From Stutzerimonas stutzeri (GTDB lineage: Bacteria; Pseudomonadota; Gammaproteobacteria; Pseudomonadales; Pseudomonadaceae), in the NCBI RefSeq assembly GCF_000219605.1, contig NC_015740.1, positions 992,001 to 1,056,000 on the forward strand: a DNA stretch of 64,000 bases, written 5' to 3'. Both the position numbers and the translations under genes were made by a program. Below, piece after piece: positions 39,876 through 50,212 of the stretch. The notes beneath the pieces were generated by a model that worked only from the letters and a program-made list of their open reading frames with translations, was not told the origin of the DNA and made no database searches. Positions within the stretch are counted from its first letter, which is position 1. Every line of letters starts with the position of its first letter.

Positions 39876-39911
39876 AACGCCCAGTTTCGTTCGGAGCTGG
39901 GCGTTTTTTTT
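39876..39911 (+). terminator. rpsI terminator, U-tract duplicated by IS insertion
   Basis: AACGCCCAG (39876-39884) pairs with CTGGGCGTT (39897-39905), continuing into eight T at 39904-39911. The eight T are the left copy of the ISL3 target-site duplication, so the terminator stays complete in front of the element. Confidence 0.92.
39904..39911. repeat. Target-site duplication, left copy (T8)
   Basis: Eight T directly left of the IS terminal repeat; matched by eight T at 41217-41224 on the right. Eight bp is the usual duplication size of ISL3 elements. Confidence 0.85.
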
Positions 39912-41216
39912 GGTTCTTCGCGGACTCTGGGGGAAGAGCGAGTTGACAGTCAGGGAAGCAGGTAAATTGGCAGTCGCCAAACACACCCTTCACCTGTCCC
40001 TGCTGTCGCCGTGCATCCTATTGATCTTGCCTCGTTCTGGCCAGGCTATGACGCCGTTGCCTGCCGTTCATCCGCCAACAACTCCCTTCTGATTGAGCTC
40101 GAGCCTCAAGCCGGTTCAGTGCCCAAGTGCGGGCGTTGTGGTCAGCTCAGTCCGTTGATTCACGAGCGCCGAATTCGTCTGGTGCGCGATCGTGATCTGT
40201 TCGATCAGCGCGTCTTGCTTCAACTACCCGTGCGCCGAGTCGATTGCCTGAACTGTGGTCGGGTGACCGAGCGGATCGACTGGCTGGAGCCTGCATCTCG
40301 CCTGACCCGGCGGTTACAGGTCTGGCTCGAAAGCTTGCTGCGGCTGCTGCCGATCAGCCACGTCAGCCAGCTCACCGGCCTGCACTGGCACACCCTCAAG
40401 ACGCTCGACAAGCGCCGCCTGCAAGCCGAGGTAGGCACCTTCTATTCAAGCGGTGTCCGCCGCCTGGTGATGGACGAGTTCGCCCTGCACAAGGGGCATC
40501 GCTATGCCACGGTCATCATGGACGCCGAGCGAACACGGGTGCTGTGGGTCGGCCACGGCAACAGCCGTGAGGCGATCCGCCCGTTCTTTGAATTGCTCGG
40601 CGAGCACTGCCAGCAGATTGAGGCGGTGGCCATGGACATGAACACGGCTTTCGACCTGGAGGTGAAGAAGCATTGCCCGCAGGCCGAAGTGGTGTACGAC
40701 CTGTTTCACGTCGTCGCGCGCTACGGTCGGGATGTGATCGACCGAATCCGGGTCGACCAGGCCAACCTTCTGCGCGAAGACAAGCCGGCACGAAAGGCGG
40801 TCAAGCAGAGTCGTTGGCTGCTGCTGCGCAACCGCGACAACCTGAAGGACGGACAGGCCGTGCAGTTACAGGAGCTGCTTGCTGCCAACCAGCCGTTGGC
40901 TACGGTCTATGTGCTCAAGGATGCGCTGAAGGATGTTTGGTACGCCCCCAGCGTACGAGAGGGTTGGCGACGCTGGCGAACCTGGCTGCGACATGCTCGC
41001 GAGAGCGACCTCGCGCCGCTGCAACGCTTCGCTCGCAACCTGCGCAAATACGCGCGAGGCATCCTTGCCAGTGCTCACTTCCACATGCATACCAGCGTCC
41101 TTGAGGGTGTTAACAACCGCATCAAGGTAATCAAGCGCATGGCCTATGGATTCCGGGACTCGGAGTACTTCTTCCTGAAAATCAAGGCCGCCTTCCCCGG
41201 GAAAGCGCGATGAACC
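39912..41216 (+). mobile_element. ISL3-family insertion sequence, complete, 1305 bp
   Basis: Imperfect terminal inverted repeats: left GGTTCTTCGCG from 39912 and right, read inward on the minus strand, GGTTCATCGCG from 41216 (14 of the first 20 positions match). Flanked by T8 duplications at 39904-39911 and 41217-41224. It contains one intact transposase gene whose stop codon lies within the right inverted repeat. Both ends and the gene are intact, so it may be active. I do not assign an IS name. Confidence 0.93.
40011..41213 (+). CDS. tnp: ISL3 family transposase
   Basis: A 400-residue DDE transposase of the ISL3 family. An N-terminal zinc ribbon (CGRCG...CLNCG) and helix-turn-helix precede the DDE_Tnp_ISL3 core: VMDEFALHKGHRYATVIMD, the second acidic region VAMDMNTAF and the C-terminal region NRIKVIKRMAYGFRDSEYFFLKI. 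GTG at 40011 is the likely start, 99 nt inside the left end. No frameshift or stop interrupts it. Confidence 0.93.
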   Translation: MHPIDLASFWPGYDAVACRSSANNSLLIELEPQAGSVPKCGRCGQLSPLIHERRIRLVRDRDLFDQRVLLQLPVRRVDCLNCGRVTERIDWLEPASRLTRRLQVWLESLLRLLPISHVSQLTGLHWHTLKTLDKRRLQAEVGTFYSSGVRRLVMDEFALHKGHRYATVIMDAERTRVLWVGHGNSREAIRPFFELLGEHCQQIEAVAMDMNTAFDLEVKKHCPQAEVVYDLFHVVARYGRDVIDRIRVDQANLLREDKPARKAVKQSRWLLLRNRDNLKDGQAVQLQELLAANQPLATVYVLKDALKDVWYAPSVREGWRRWRTWLRHARESDLAPLQRFARNLRKYARGILASAHFHMHTSVLEGVNNRIKVIKRMAYGFRDSEYFFLKIKAAFPGKAR

Positions 41217-41224
41217 TTTTTTTT
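41217..41224. repeat. Target-site duplication, right copy (T8)
   Basis: Eight T directly right of the IS, identical to 39904-39911. About 200 nt separate it from petA, so the petA promoter region is intact. Confidence 0.85.
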
Positions 41225-41314
41225 GCCTTGCACTTTTGTTTTGGTGCGACAGTGTGTCGCGTGCTGGAGGGCTTGGTTTGCCTGAGGGTAAAGGCATTGT
41301 GACAGGCTATTACC

Positions 41315-41343
41315 TTGTCAGAAGAGGGTCTTTTCTTTACCAT
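41315..41343 (+). promoter_or_regulatory. Candidate promoter of petABC
   Basis: TTGTCA (41315-41320), 17 bp, TACCAT (41338-41343), 83 nt upstream of petA and between the IS and petA. Just upstream is a GCGACA-GTG-TGTCGC inverted repeat (41246-41260) that could be an operator or the 3' hairpin of an older unit. Confidence 0.5.
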
Positions 41344-41426
41344 TTGGCGAATTTTTCGCGGCTCAATTTTACGTAGTACATGCCTGCTTCACGGCAGGCC
41401 ATAAGAAGCTGATGGGAGACGACTGA

Positions 41427-42020
41427 ATGAGCAATGACGGCGTGAATGCAGGCCGGCGTCGCTTCCTTGTGGCCGCCACTTCGGTGGTGGGCGCTGCAGG
41501 AGCGGTGGGTGCTGCGGTCCCGTTCGTGGGATCGTGGTTCCCAAGTGCCAAGGCCAAGGCTGCCGGTGCGCCGGTAAAGGTAAATATCAGCAAGATCGAG
41601 CCTGGACAGCAAATGGTTGCTGAATGGCGTGGTCAGCCGGTGTTTATTGTGCGTCGAACCGACGAGGTTCTCGGGAATCTTGAGAAGGTCGCTGCCCAGG
41701 TGGCCGATCCTGAGTCCAAGGAGTCCGACCAGCCTGCATATGTCGACCCGAAGAACCGGTCTATCAAGCCCGAGCTTCTTGTGGTCGTAGGGCTGTGCAC
41801 TCATTTGGGTTGTTCGCCTTCGTTCCGTCCCGAGGTGGCTGCGGCCGATCTCGGCGCCGACTGGTTGGGTGGCTATTTCTGCCCTTGCCACGGCTCCAAA
41901 TACGATATGGCCGGTCGCGTCTACAAGGCGCAGCCTGCTCCCTTGAACCTGCCGGTGCCCCCGCACTCGTACGAGACCGATAATGTCATCATCATCGGTG
42001 TGGACCAGGAGAACGCCTGA
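41427..42020 (+). CDS. petA: Cytochrome bc1 Rieske iron-sulfur subunit
   Basis: A 197-residue Rieske protein. A twin-arginine type N-terminus (RRRFLVAAT) and one membrane anchor precede the 2Fe-2S domain with CTHLGC and CPCHGS. It accepts electrons from ubiquinol in the bc1 complex and passes them to cytochrome c1. Overlaps cytochrome b by one base. Confidence 0.97.
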   Translation: MSNDGVNAGRRRFLVAATSVVGAAGAVGAAVPFVGSWFPSAKAKAAGAPVKVNISKIEPGQQMVAEWRGQPVFIVRRTDEVLGNLEKVAAQVADPESKESDQPAYVDPKNRSIKPELLVVVGLCTHLGCSPSFRPEVAAADLGADWLGGYFCPCHGSKYDMAGRVYKAQPAPLNLPVPPHSYETDNVIIIGVDQENA

Positions 42021-43231
42021 TGAGCAAGTTCATGGAATGGGTTGACGCCCGCTTCCCCGCTACCAAGATGTGGGAAGATCACCTCTCGAAGTACTACGCC
42101 CCCAAGAACTTCAACGTCCTGTACTTCTTCGGTTCGTTGGCGCTGCTCGTGCTGGTCAATCAGATTCTTACCGGTATCTGGCTGACCATGAGCTTCGAGC
42201 CGTCGGCTGAAGGTGCGTTCGCCTCCGTCGAGTACATCATGCGTGATGTCGAGTACGGCTGGATCATCCGCTATCTGCACTCCACCGGCGCTTCGGCTTT
42301 CTTTGTGGTGGTGTATCTGCACATGTTCCGCGGTCTGCTCTACGGCTCCTACCAGAAGCCGCGTGAGCTGGTGTGGATCTTCGGTATGATGATCTACCTC
42401 GCGCTGATGGCCGAGGCCTTCATGGGCTACCTGCTGCCGTGGGGCCAGATGTCCTACTGGGGTGCGCAGGTGATCATTTCGCTGTTCGGTGCCATTCCGG
42501 TCATCGGCGACGATCTGACCCAGTGGATCCGTGGTGACTACCTGATCTCGGGCATCACCCTGAACCGCTTCTTCGCGCTGCATGTGATTGCGCTGCCGAT
42601 CGTGATTCTCGGTCTGGTCGTCCTGCACATTCTGGCGCTGCACGAAGTGGGTTCGAACAACCCGCTGGGCGTGGATATCAAGAAGACCAAGGATGAAGCC
42701 GGTGTGCCGCTCGATGGCATTCCCTTCCATCCGTACTACACCGTGAAAGACATCGTCGGGGTTGTGGTGTTCCTCTTCGTCTTCTGCGCGGTTGTATTCT
42801 TCTTCCCGGAAATGGGCGGCTACTTCCTCGAGAAGCCGAACTTCGAAGTGGCGAACGCGTTCAAGACGCCTGAGCACATCGCACCTGTCTGGTACTTCAC
42901 TCCGTTCTACGCGATTTTGCGTGCGGTACCTGACAAGTTGCTCGGCGTGATCGCCATGGGGGCCGCTATCGCAGTGTTGTTCGTTCTGCCGTGGCTGGAT
43001 CGCAGCCCCGTCAAGTCCATGAAATACAAGGGCTGGATGAGCAAGATCGCGCTGCTGGCGTTCTGCATCTCCTTCATCATTCTCGGTGTACTGGGCGTAC
43101 TGTCGCCGACGCCTGAGCGTACTCTGGTGTCGCGGATCTGTACTGCTATCTACTTCGGATACTTCATCCTGATGCCGTTCTACACCAAGCTCGAGAAGAC
43201 CAAAGTGGTTCCGGAAAGGGTGGATGGCTGA
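42020..43231 (+). CDS. petB: Cytochrome bc1 cytochrome b subunit
   Basis: A 403-residue polytopic cytochrome b with eight or so membrane helices, haem-ligand histidines (RYLHSTGASAFF and HVIALPIVILGLVVLHI) and the Qo motif PEW-like region EHIAPVWYF. It forms the quinol oxidation and reduction sites. Overlaps petC by one base. Confidence 0.97.
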   Translation: MSKFMEWVDARFPATKMWEDHLSKYYAPKNFNVLYFFGSLALLVLVNQILTGIWLTMSFEPSAEGAFASVEYIMRDVEYGWIIRYLHSTGASAFFVVVYLHMFRGLLYGSYQKPRELVWIFGMMIYLALMAEAFMGYLLPWGQMSYWGAQVIISLFGAIPVIGDDLTQWIRGDYLISGITLNRFFALHVIALPIVILGLVVLHILALHEVGSNNPLGVDIKKTKDEAGVPLDGIPFHPYYTVKDIVGVVVFLFVFCAVVFFFPEMGGYFLEKPNFEVANAFKTPEHIAPVWYFTPFYAILRAVPDKLLGVIAMGAAIAVLFVLPWLDRSPVKSMKYKGWMSKIALLAFCISFIILGVLGVLSPTPERTLVSRICTAIYFGYFILMPFYTKLEKTKVVPERVDG

Positions 43232-44010
43232 TGAAAAAGCAATTTGCTGCATTGATTCTTGCAATTCTGCCGGCCTTCACTTTTGCGGCCGGCCCGGCGG
43301 TACATTTGGATAAGGTCGATATCGACCTGACCGACAAGGCGGCCATGCAGGATGGTCTGAAGACCTTCGCCAACTATTGCATGGGTTGCCATGGTGCGCA
43401 GTATCAGCGCTATGAGCGCGTCGCCACCGATCTGGGTATCCCGGAAGAGGTGATGATGGACAATATCGTCTTCACGGACGCCAAGTTTGGTGATCACATG
43501 AAGATCGGTATGAAGCCTGAAGACGCCAAAGTCTGGTTCGGCGCCGCTCCGCCGGATCTCACCCTGGTTGCTCGTGTTCGTGGCAACGACTGGCTGTATA
43601 CCTACATGCGCAGCTTCTATGAAGATCCGGCGCGTCCGTACGGCGTCAACAACAGCGTGTTCCCCAATGTTGGTATGCCGCATGTTCTGGCTCCGCTCCA
43701 GGGTCGCCGGGTTGTCGGATGTAAGCAGGTCCAAGTGGTCGAGAATGGCCGCAAGCAGTTCGATCCGCTGACCGGCACACCGATCACTCAGGAAGCCTGT
43801 GACCAGATGGTTGTCGAGCCTGGTACTGGGTCGCTCTCCGAGGCTGAGTACGACGAGAAGATCAAGAATCTGGTGACCTTCCTGGCGTACTCGGCCAATC
43901 CGGTCAAGCTGGAAAGCCAGCGCATCGGTACCTACGTGCTGCTGTTCCTGGCTGTGTTCTTCGTGTTCGCCTACCTGCTCAAGCGCGAGTACTGGAAAGA
44001 CGTTCACTAA
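43231..44010 (+). CDS. petC: Cytochrome bc1 cytochrome c1 subunit
   Basis: A 259-residue cytochrome c1 with a signal peptide (cleavage near FAA), haem c motif CMGCH, Met ligand region and a C-terminal membrane anchor (about residues 230-248). Together petABC encode the three-subunit bacterial bc1 complex. Confidence 0.97.
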   Translation: MKKQFAALILAILPAFTFAAGPAVHLDKVDIDLTDKAAMQDGLKTFANYCMGCHGAQYQRYERVATDLGIPEEVMMDNIVFTDAKFGDHMKIGMKPEDAKVWFGAAPPDLTLVARVRGNDWLYTYMRSFYEDPARPYGVNNSVFPNVGMPHVLAPLQGRRVVGCKQVQVVENGRKQFDPLTGTPITQEACDQMVVEPGTGSLSEAEYDEKIKNLVTFLAYSANPVKLESQRIGTYVLLFLAVFFVFAYLLKREYWKDVH

Positions 44011-44037
44011 GCACTTCGCGGTAATCGTTGTACCTTG

Positions 44038-44066
44038 CGCGCGCCCAATGGGCGCGCGTGTTTTTT
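44038..44066 (+). terminator. Rho-independent terminator of petABC
   Basis: GCGCGCCC-AAT-GGGCGCGC (44039-44057, extendable by one pair) followed by GTGTTTTTT. It lies about 30 nt after petC and ends 30 nt before sspA. Confidence 0.85.
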
Positions 44067-44095
44067 CTGCCTCGAGATATAGTGAGGAAGGCCCT

Positions 44096-44713
44096 ATGGC
44101 TGCGACCAACCGGTTGGGCTGCTATTCCGATCCTGCCGATCATTACTGTCATCGCGTTCGCCTTGTTCTCGCCGAGAAAGGGGTTAGCGTGGACATCGTT
44201 GATGTCGAAGCGGGCCAGTGTCCGGTCAAGTTGGCCGAGGTGAATCCATACGCCAGCGTGCCCACACTGGTGGATCGAGATCTGGCGCTATACGAGCCCG
44301 GCGTGATTCTCGAGTATCTGGAGGAGCGCTATCCGCATCCACCGTTGCTGCCGGTCTATCCGGTGGCGCGCGCCAATACGCGTCTGTTGGTGCATCGTAT
44401 CCAGCGTGATTGGTGTTCGCTGGCCGACCGCATTCTGGACCAGCGCGTCGCGGAGGCTCAGCGCGCTCAGGCACGCAAGGAGCTCCGTGAAAGCCTGATC
44501 GGTGTATCGCCGATATTCGCGGAAAAGCCTTACTTCATGAGTGACGAGATCAGCCTTGTCGACTGCTGTCTGTTGCCTATCCTCTGGCGTTTGCCCAGAC
44601 TCGGTATCGAGTTGCCTCGAGCGGCCAAGCCGCTGCTCGATTACATGGAGCGCAATTTCGCTCGCGAGGCTTTCCAGGCCAGTCTTTCCGCCGTCGAGCG
44701 CAACATGCGCTAA
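44096..44713 (+). CDS. sspA: Stringent starvation protein A
   Basis: A 205-residue GST-fold protein that binds RNA polymerase and modulates starvation and acid responses. ATG at 44096 gives [12 protein letters not shown] with GAGGAAG upstream; a longer frame overlaps the petC terminator. sspB follows after 12 nt. Confidence 0.96.
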   Translation: MAATNRLGCYSDPADHYCHRVRLVLAEKGVSVDIVDVEAGQCPVKLAEVNPYASVPTLVDRDLALYEPGVILEYLEERYPHPPLLPVYPVARANTRLLVHRIQRDWCSLADRILDQRVAEAQRAQARKELRESLIGVSPIFAEKPYFMSDEISLVDCCLLPILWRLPRLGIELPRAAKPLLDYMERNFAREAFQASLSAVERNMR

Positions 44714-44725
44714 GCGAGGTCATCA

Positions 44726-45133
44726 ATGAATTCGAGTCGCCCGTATCTGGTACGAGCACTTTACGAGTGGATCGTCGACAACGATTGCACGCCGCACCTG
44801 CTGGTGAATGTCGATTATCCGGGGGTGCAGGTGCCGGCAGGCTACGCCAGCGATGGTCAGATCGTATTGAACGTCGCCCCCAGCGCCGTGCGGCATCTTC
44901 ATATGGATAACGAGGCGATCAGTTTCGAGGGGCGCTTTGGTGGCGTAGCTCATTCATTGAACGTGCCGTCCGCCGCGGTCATGGCGATCTATGCCCGGGA
45001 AAACGGGCAAGGCATGGTGTTCGAGATCGAGCCGACTCCACCGGACGATGACGCGCCGAGCGATGCTGGTGGCGCTGCTGGAGGAGAGGGGCCGCGACCG
45101 GGCGGTCGCCCGAGTCTGAAGGTCGTAAAATGA
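44726..45133 (+). CDS. sspB: ClpXP adaptor SspB
   Basis: A 135-residue SspB protein. The folded N-terminal domain (about residues 1-110) binds ssrA tags; the flexible tail ends in the ClpX-binding motif RPSLKVVK. It delivers ssrA-tagged proteins to ClpXP. Confidence 0.95.
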   Translation: MNSSRPYLVRALYEWIVDNDCTPHLLVNVDYPGVQVPAGYASDGQIVLNVAPSAVRHLHMDNEAISFEGRFGGVAHSLNVPSAAVMAIYARENGQGMVFEIEPTPPDDDAPSDAGGAAGGEGPRPGGRPSLKVVK

Positions 45134-45139
45134 GGTGAT

Positions 45140-45164
45140 GCGGCGCCCGGTGACAGGGCGCCGC
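45140..45164. terminator. Hairpin between convergent sspB and the BON lipoprotein gene
   Basis: GCGGCGCCC (45140-45148), seven-nt loop, GGGCGCCGC (45156-45164): a perfect 9-bp stem in the 38-nt convergent gap. No T-tract; likely a bidirectional 3' end structure. Confidence 0.5.
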
Positions 45165-45171
45165 TGACCGA

Positions 45172-46406
<1,235 letters not shown>

Positions 46407-46452
46407 CTAGGGCCGGACGGCATCGCGCAGCGGTCGCCGCGCAGTGTTTCGT

Positions 46453-46815
46453 TCAGCTTTCAAATGCGTTGCGGATCCAGTTCAGGTCCTTTGCTTGGCC
46501 TGGCGCGGTGATGGCGACTACGTCGAAGCGGCAAGGGTGCTTGGCCCAGCGGCCATGTGCCTGCAGAAACAACTGGGCAGCCTTGATCAGCTTTTGCTGC
46601 TTGCGCACATCGACGCTTTCCAGGGCGCCGCCCCAGGCGGTATGCCGCCTGTAGCGGACTTCGACGAATACTACTGTATCGCCGTCGAGCATGACCAGAT
46701 CGAGCTCGCCGCTGCGGCACGACCAGTTGCGTTCGAGTAGGCGCAGGCCGCTGTCGCTGAGATGCTGCAGGGCCAGTGCTTCGGCAGAGCGTCCGCTGCT
46801 CTGGCTTTCGCTCAT
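46453..46815 (-). CDS. yraN: YraN family endonuclease-like protein
   Basis: A 120-residue UPF0102 protein with a restriction-endonuclease fold: Glu in GELDLVMLDGDTVVFVEVRYR. Function unknown in bacteria; possibly a DNA-processing nuclease. Starts within one base of the lpoA stop. A much longer upstream frame overlaps lpoA and is rejected. Confidence 0.9.
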   Translation of the reverse strand: MSESQSSGRSAEALALQHLSDSGLRLLERNWSCRSGELDLVMLDGDTVVFVEVRYRRHTAWGGALESVDVRKQQKLIKAAQLFLQAHGRWAKHPCRFDVVAITAPGQAKDLNWIRNAFES

Positions 46816-48617
46816 TACTGCGGCTCGTCCAGCCGCTCTACGGCGCCATCGCGGAACTGTGCCCAGGGCAGCTGGCGCTCGATTCGCTGCTGTGGGTTCA
46901 GGCTGAGGGTACCGGAAAGCCCATCGAGGTGAGTGTCCGGAAGGGCCAGCAACTGATTGAGTCGGGGTGCCAGCAGGTAGGCGTCGGCACCCATGGCATA
47001 GAGCCGGCCGAGGCTTCCGCCCGCTTGCGGCCATTTCTGCTCGACTTCCTGTCGAAGGGGCAGCTGGTCGTTCAGCAGCCATGGCGTCTCGGCAAAGCGG
47101 ATCCCTTCAAGGTCGAGGTACTGCGTGCGGTCATGATTGGCCGCGTGCAGGTGGGATGTGGCGTATACCGGCAGGTCACCCGCGTACTGGAAGATCAGGG
47201 TCGGCCTGACCTGCTGGGCCTGTTGTGGTGTGGCCGCCAGGAAGATGAAATCGACGTCCTGCCGACGTGTTGGCTGGCTGGCGGTGGATGCGTCTGTGAT
47301 GCTGCTTACGCGTTGTCCGCGCTGCTCACTGTTGCGTAGCTGCAGCAGATCGGCGATCTGGTTGGCCAGCTGGACGGGTTCGGCCAGTGGCTCTGATGCG
47401 ACCAGCGTTCCGCCTGCTTCCTGCCAGCTCTGGCGGAAGGCTTCCAGAATCCTTGCGCCCCATTCTCCGCGAGGCGCCAGCGCGATTGCGCGGCGATGGC
47501 CGTCCGCCCACGCGCGGCGAGCGACTTCGCGTGCTTCATCTTCCGCAGCCAGGCCGAACTGAAAGAGCTGAGGTGGTGTGCGCTGTCCGGCGTCGCTGTA
47601 GTTGAGCGCCAATGTGGTGATAGGTAGCTGATCGCGTTCCGCGAGCTGGCGCACCAGGTCCTTTTCGAGCGGGCCGACCACCAGCTGTACGCCAGCGGCC
47701 TGGGCTTGGCGATAGAAGTCGTCGATGGACTTCATCCGCGAGCTGTCATACAGCTCGATGCGCAGTTCGGCACCGGCCTGCTGTGCGTGCAGATGAGCAG
47801 CCAGGAAACCGTCGCGAAGGGCACGAGCAACGCTCGCCAGTTGGCCTTCCATAGGAAGAAGCAGCGCTACGTGATTCAGCGGTTGGTCGGCGAGTTCACG
47901 CAGCTTCTGCAGTGACTCCGGGAGCTGCTGCGCGGCGGGGTGCTGAGGGTTCTGCGCGATCCAGTCGTCGATAGCGCGTTGCTGCTGCGCGATGGTACCG
48001 GCGCGTTTGAGCGAAAGCGCTAAGGCTTGCCAGCCGGCCAGATCGGTATCGGCGGCGCCTTGCAGTTGCTGCTCGGGAAGGGCGGACAGGAGTTTCCAGA
48101 TGGTTTCGTGGTTGGCCTGCGCCTGCTCGCCGCTCAGCAGTGGCGCAGTGAATACGCGCTCACGGGCGGCTGCTAAAGGCTTGTTGTTTGCCTCCAGTGC
48201 TTGGGCGCGAGCGAGCTGGCTGCGAATCTGCTGGCTGACGGGAAGCTCGCCCAGACGCTCGAATGACGGGTGCTGCAGCGCTTGTTCTGCCTTTTCGGGC
48301 TCCCCGTCGGCGAGTGCGATTTCGGCCTGCAGCGTCAGTGCGAAAATTTGCTGCGCAGGCTTCAGTGCGTCCAGTTGAACCTGCTGCAGAATGCTGCGGG
48401 CTTGCGCGCGGTTGCCCTGCTGAATGCTCTGGTCGGCAGCTGCCAGGCGCAGCTGGGTGGCCTGTTCGGCGTCGCTCTGCTCAGCCTGCTTCAACAGTTG
48501 CTGAGTGGATGCCTGCGGCGTCCGGGGCAGTTCGCCGAGCGTGGACGAGGGGGAGCTGGAGCAGGCTGCGAGCAGGGTGGCGACGCAGAGGAGAAGGAGG
48601 GGGCGTAAGCAAGCCAT
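46815..48617 (-). CDS. lpoA: Penicillin-binding protein activator LpoA
   Basis: A 600-residue lipoprotein with lipobox LAAC (Cys19), an N-terminal TPR-like region (about 30-250) and a C-terminal periplasmic-binding-like LppC domain (about 255-600). LpoA activates PBP1a from the outer membrane. It is the first gene of the lpoA-yraN-gmhA-BON unit, divergent from rsmI. Confidence 0.94.
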   Translation of the reverse strand: MACLRPLLLLCVATLLAACSSSPSSTLGELPRTPQASTQQLLKQAEQSDAEQATQLRLAAADQSIQQGNRAQARSILQQVQLDALKPAQQIFALTLQAEIALADGEPEKAEQALQHPSFERLGELPVSQQIRSQLARAQALEANNKPLAAARERVFTAPLLSGEQAQANHETIWKLLSALPEQQLQGAADTDLAGWQALALSLKRAGTIAQQQRAIDDWIAQNPQHPAAQQLPESLQKLRELADQPLNHVALLLPMEGQLASVARALRDGFLAAHLHAQQAGAELRIELYDSSRMKSIDDFYRQAQAAGVQLVVGPLEKDLVRQLAERDQLPITTLALNYSDAGQRTPPQLFQFGLAAEDEAREVARRAWADGHRRAIALAPRGEWGARILEAFRQSWQEAGGTLVASEPLAEPVQLANQIADLLQLRNSEQRGQRVSSITDASTASQPTRRQDVDFIFLAATPQQAQQVRPTLIFQYAGDLPVYATSHLHAANHDRTQYLDLEGIRFAETPWLLNDQLPLRQEVEQKWPQAGGSLGRLYAMGADAYLLAPRLNQLLALPDTHLDGLSGTLSLNPQQRIERQLPWAQFRDGAVERLDEPQ

Positions 48618-48738
48618 TGGTTAATCGTTCCTGAAAGCACTGCGAGTGTCGGCCGATTGTACCCAACCACCGAAGGGGCCGCGATGTTGCGGCGGTGAAT
48701 CGGGCTACAATGCGCATTTCCTATTTGAGGTAAGCCCT

Positions 48739-49602
48739 GTGACTGCCAGCGGTGGTGCGAATTCCGGAGTGGGTACGCTTTATGTCGTCGCCACGCCGAT
48801 CGGCAATCTGGAGGACATCAGCGCCAGGGCGCTGCGTGTACTTCGCGAGGTGGCGCTTATCGCCGCCGAGGACACTCGCCACTCCTCGCGGCTGCTGGCG
48901 CACTTCGGTATCCAGACGCCGCTGGCTGCTTGTCATGAGCATAACGAGCGCAACGAAGGGGGGCGGTTCATCGAGCGACTCCAGGCAGGGGATGACGTGG
49001 CGCTGATCTCCGATGCCGGCACGCCCTTGATCTCCGATCCTGGCTACCATCTGGTGCGTCAGGCCCGGGCGGCAGGAGTGGCTGTCGTCCCGGTGCCGGG
49101 GGCCTGCGCACTGATAGCCGCTCTCTCGGCGGCGGGTTTGCCGTCGGACCGTTTCATCTTCGAGGGGTTTCTTCCCGCTAAGGCGGCTGCGCGACGTACA
49201 CGTCTCGAGGCGCTGAAGGAGGAGCCGCGTACGCTGATCTTCTATGAAGCCCCGCATCGCATACTTGAGTCGCTGGGAGATTTCGAGGATGTGTTCGGTG
49301 GTGAGCGCATGGCGGTGCTTGGGCGCGAGCTGACGAAGACCTTCGAAACCTTGAAGGGCTTGCCGTTGGGGGCTTTACGCGCTTGGGTCGAGGCGGACAG
49401 CAACCAGCAGCGAGGCGAATGTGTGCTGCTGGTGGAAGGGTGGGAGGCGCCGCAAGGCGAGAGCGCGGTGAGTGCCGAAGCGCTGCGGGTGCTCGATCTG
49501 TTATTGGCAGAAATGCCGCTCAAGCGCGCTGCTGCCGTCGCGGCTGACATCACTGGCGTGCGCAAGAATCTGCTGTATCAGGCGGCGCTAGAGCGCAAGT
49601 AG
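48739..49602 (+). CDS. rsmI: 16S rRNA 2'-O-ribose C1402 methyltransferase RsmI
   Basis: A 287-residue SAM-dependent tetrapyrrole-methylase fold enzyme ([42 protein letters not shown]). It methylates C1402 of 16S rRNA together with RsmH, encoded 2 kb downstream. GTG at 48739 follows GAGGTAAG. The conserved divergence from lpoA and proximity to rnpB match Pseudomonas. Confidence 0.95.
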   Translation: MTASGGANSGVGTLYVVATPIGNLEDISARALRVLREVALIAAEDTRHSSRLLAHFGIQTPLAACHEHNERNEGGRFIERLQAGDDVALISDAGTPLISDPGYHLVRQARAAGVAVVPVPGACALIAALSAAGLPSDRFIFEGFLPAKAAARRTRLEALKEEPRTLIFYEAPHRILESLGDFEDVFGGERMAVLGRELTKTFETLKGLPLGALRAWVEADSNQQRGECVLLVEGWEAPQGESAVSAEALRVLDLLLAEMPLKRAAAVAADITGVRKNLLYQAALERK

Positions 49603-49626
49603 CAAGGCGCCCTGCCGGCGTTTCGC

Positions 49627-49655
49627 TTGCGGCATGGTGCGCGCGACGGTACTCT
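49627..49655 (+). promoter_or_regulatory. Promoter of rnpB
   Basis: TTGCGG (49627-49632), 17 bp, TACTCT (49650-49655), ending 9 nt before the mature RNase P RNA 5' end. Correct spacing to the RNA start supports it. Confidence 0.65.
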
Positions 49656-49664
49656 GGCGCCCGG

Positions 49665-50022
49665 AGAGTCGATCGGACAGTCGCTGTCTCTTTTTGTTCC
49701 GGCAAGAAGGGAGGGAGGAAAGTCCGGGCTCCATAGGGCAAAGTGCCAGGTAACGCCTGGGAGGCGTGAGCCTACGGAAAGTGCCACAGAAAATAACCGC
49801 CTAAGCGCTTCGGCGCCGGTAAGGGTGAAAAGGTGCGGTAAGAGCGCACCGCACGGCTGGCAACAGTCCGTGGCTAGGTAAACCCCACTTGGAGCAAGAC
49901 CAAATAGGGATCCATTGGCGTGGCCCGCGCTGGATCCGGGTAGGTTGCTAGAGGCAGTCAGTGATGGCTGTCGTAGAGGAATGGCTGTCCTCGACAGAAC
50001 CCGGCTTACAGATCGACTCTCC
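49665..50022 (+). ncRNA. rnpB: RNase P RNA (class A)
   Basis: The catalytic RNA of RNase P, about 358 nt. Diagnostic conserved blocks are GGAGGAAAGTCCGGGCTCC, GTGCCACAGAAAATAACCGCC, GGTAAGGGTGAAAAGGTGCGG, GCAAGACCAAATAGGG and AGAACCCGGCTTACAGATCG. The 5' AGAGTCGATC pairs with 3' GATCGACTCT to form the closing P1 helix, which sets both ends. It processes tRNA 5' leaders with RnpA. Confidence 0.97.
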
Positions 50023-50210
50023 GTTTCTTCCTTCCGTAATGTCCGCTTTTAATTCCGAAAGATTCTTGCTCTTAACAAAGTACTTTAACTTTGTTGAGTA
50101 ACTCCTTGTTGTCCTTAAAAAGCCATTCTCGGGCTGCCCGCTTTTCCCCATTTATCCCCACCTGACATCGCTAAATTGCCGCTCCGTAAGGCTTTTTCCC
50201 GCTGGGCTCG
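50023..50210. other. AT-rich spacer between rnpB and the mraZ promoter
   Basis: Unusually AT-rich for this genome. It holds a hairpin, AACAAAGT (50074-50081), loop ACTTTA, ACTTTGTT (50088-50095), on a background of short T-runs. It could be the 3' end of the rnpB transcript or foreign DNA; no gene is seen. Confidence 0.5.
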
Positions 50211-50212
50211 CC

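Noticed and set aside
46815..47082. N-terminal extension of YraN
   Set aside because: The extra frame lies inside lpoA; ATG at 46815 gives the standard UPF0102 length.
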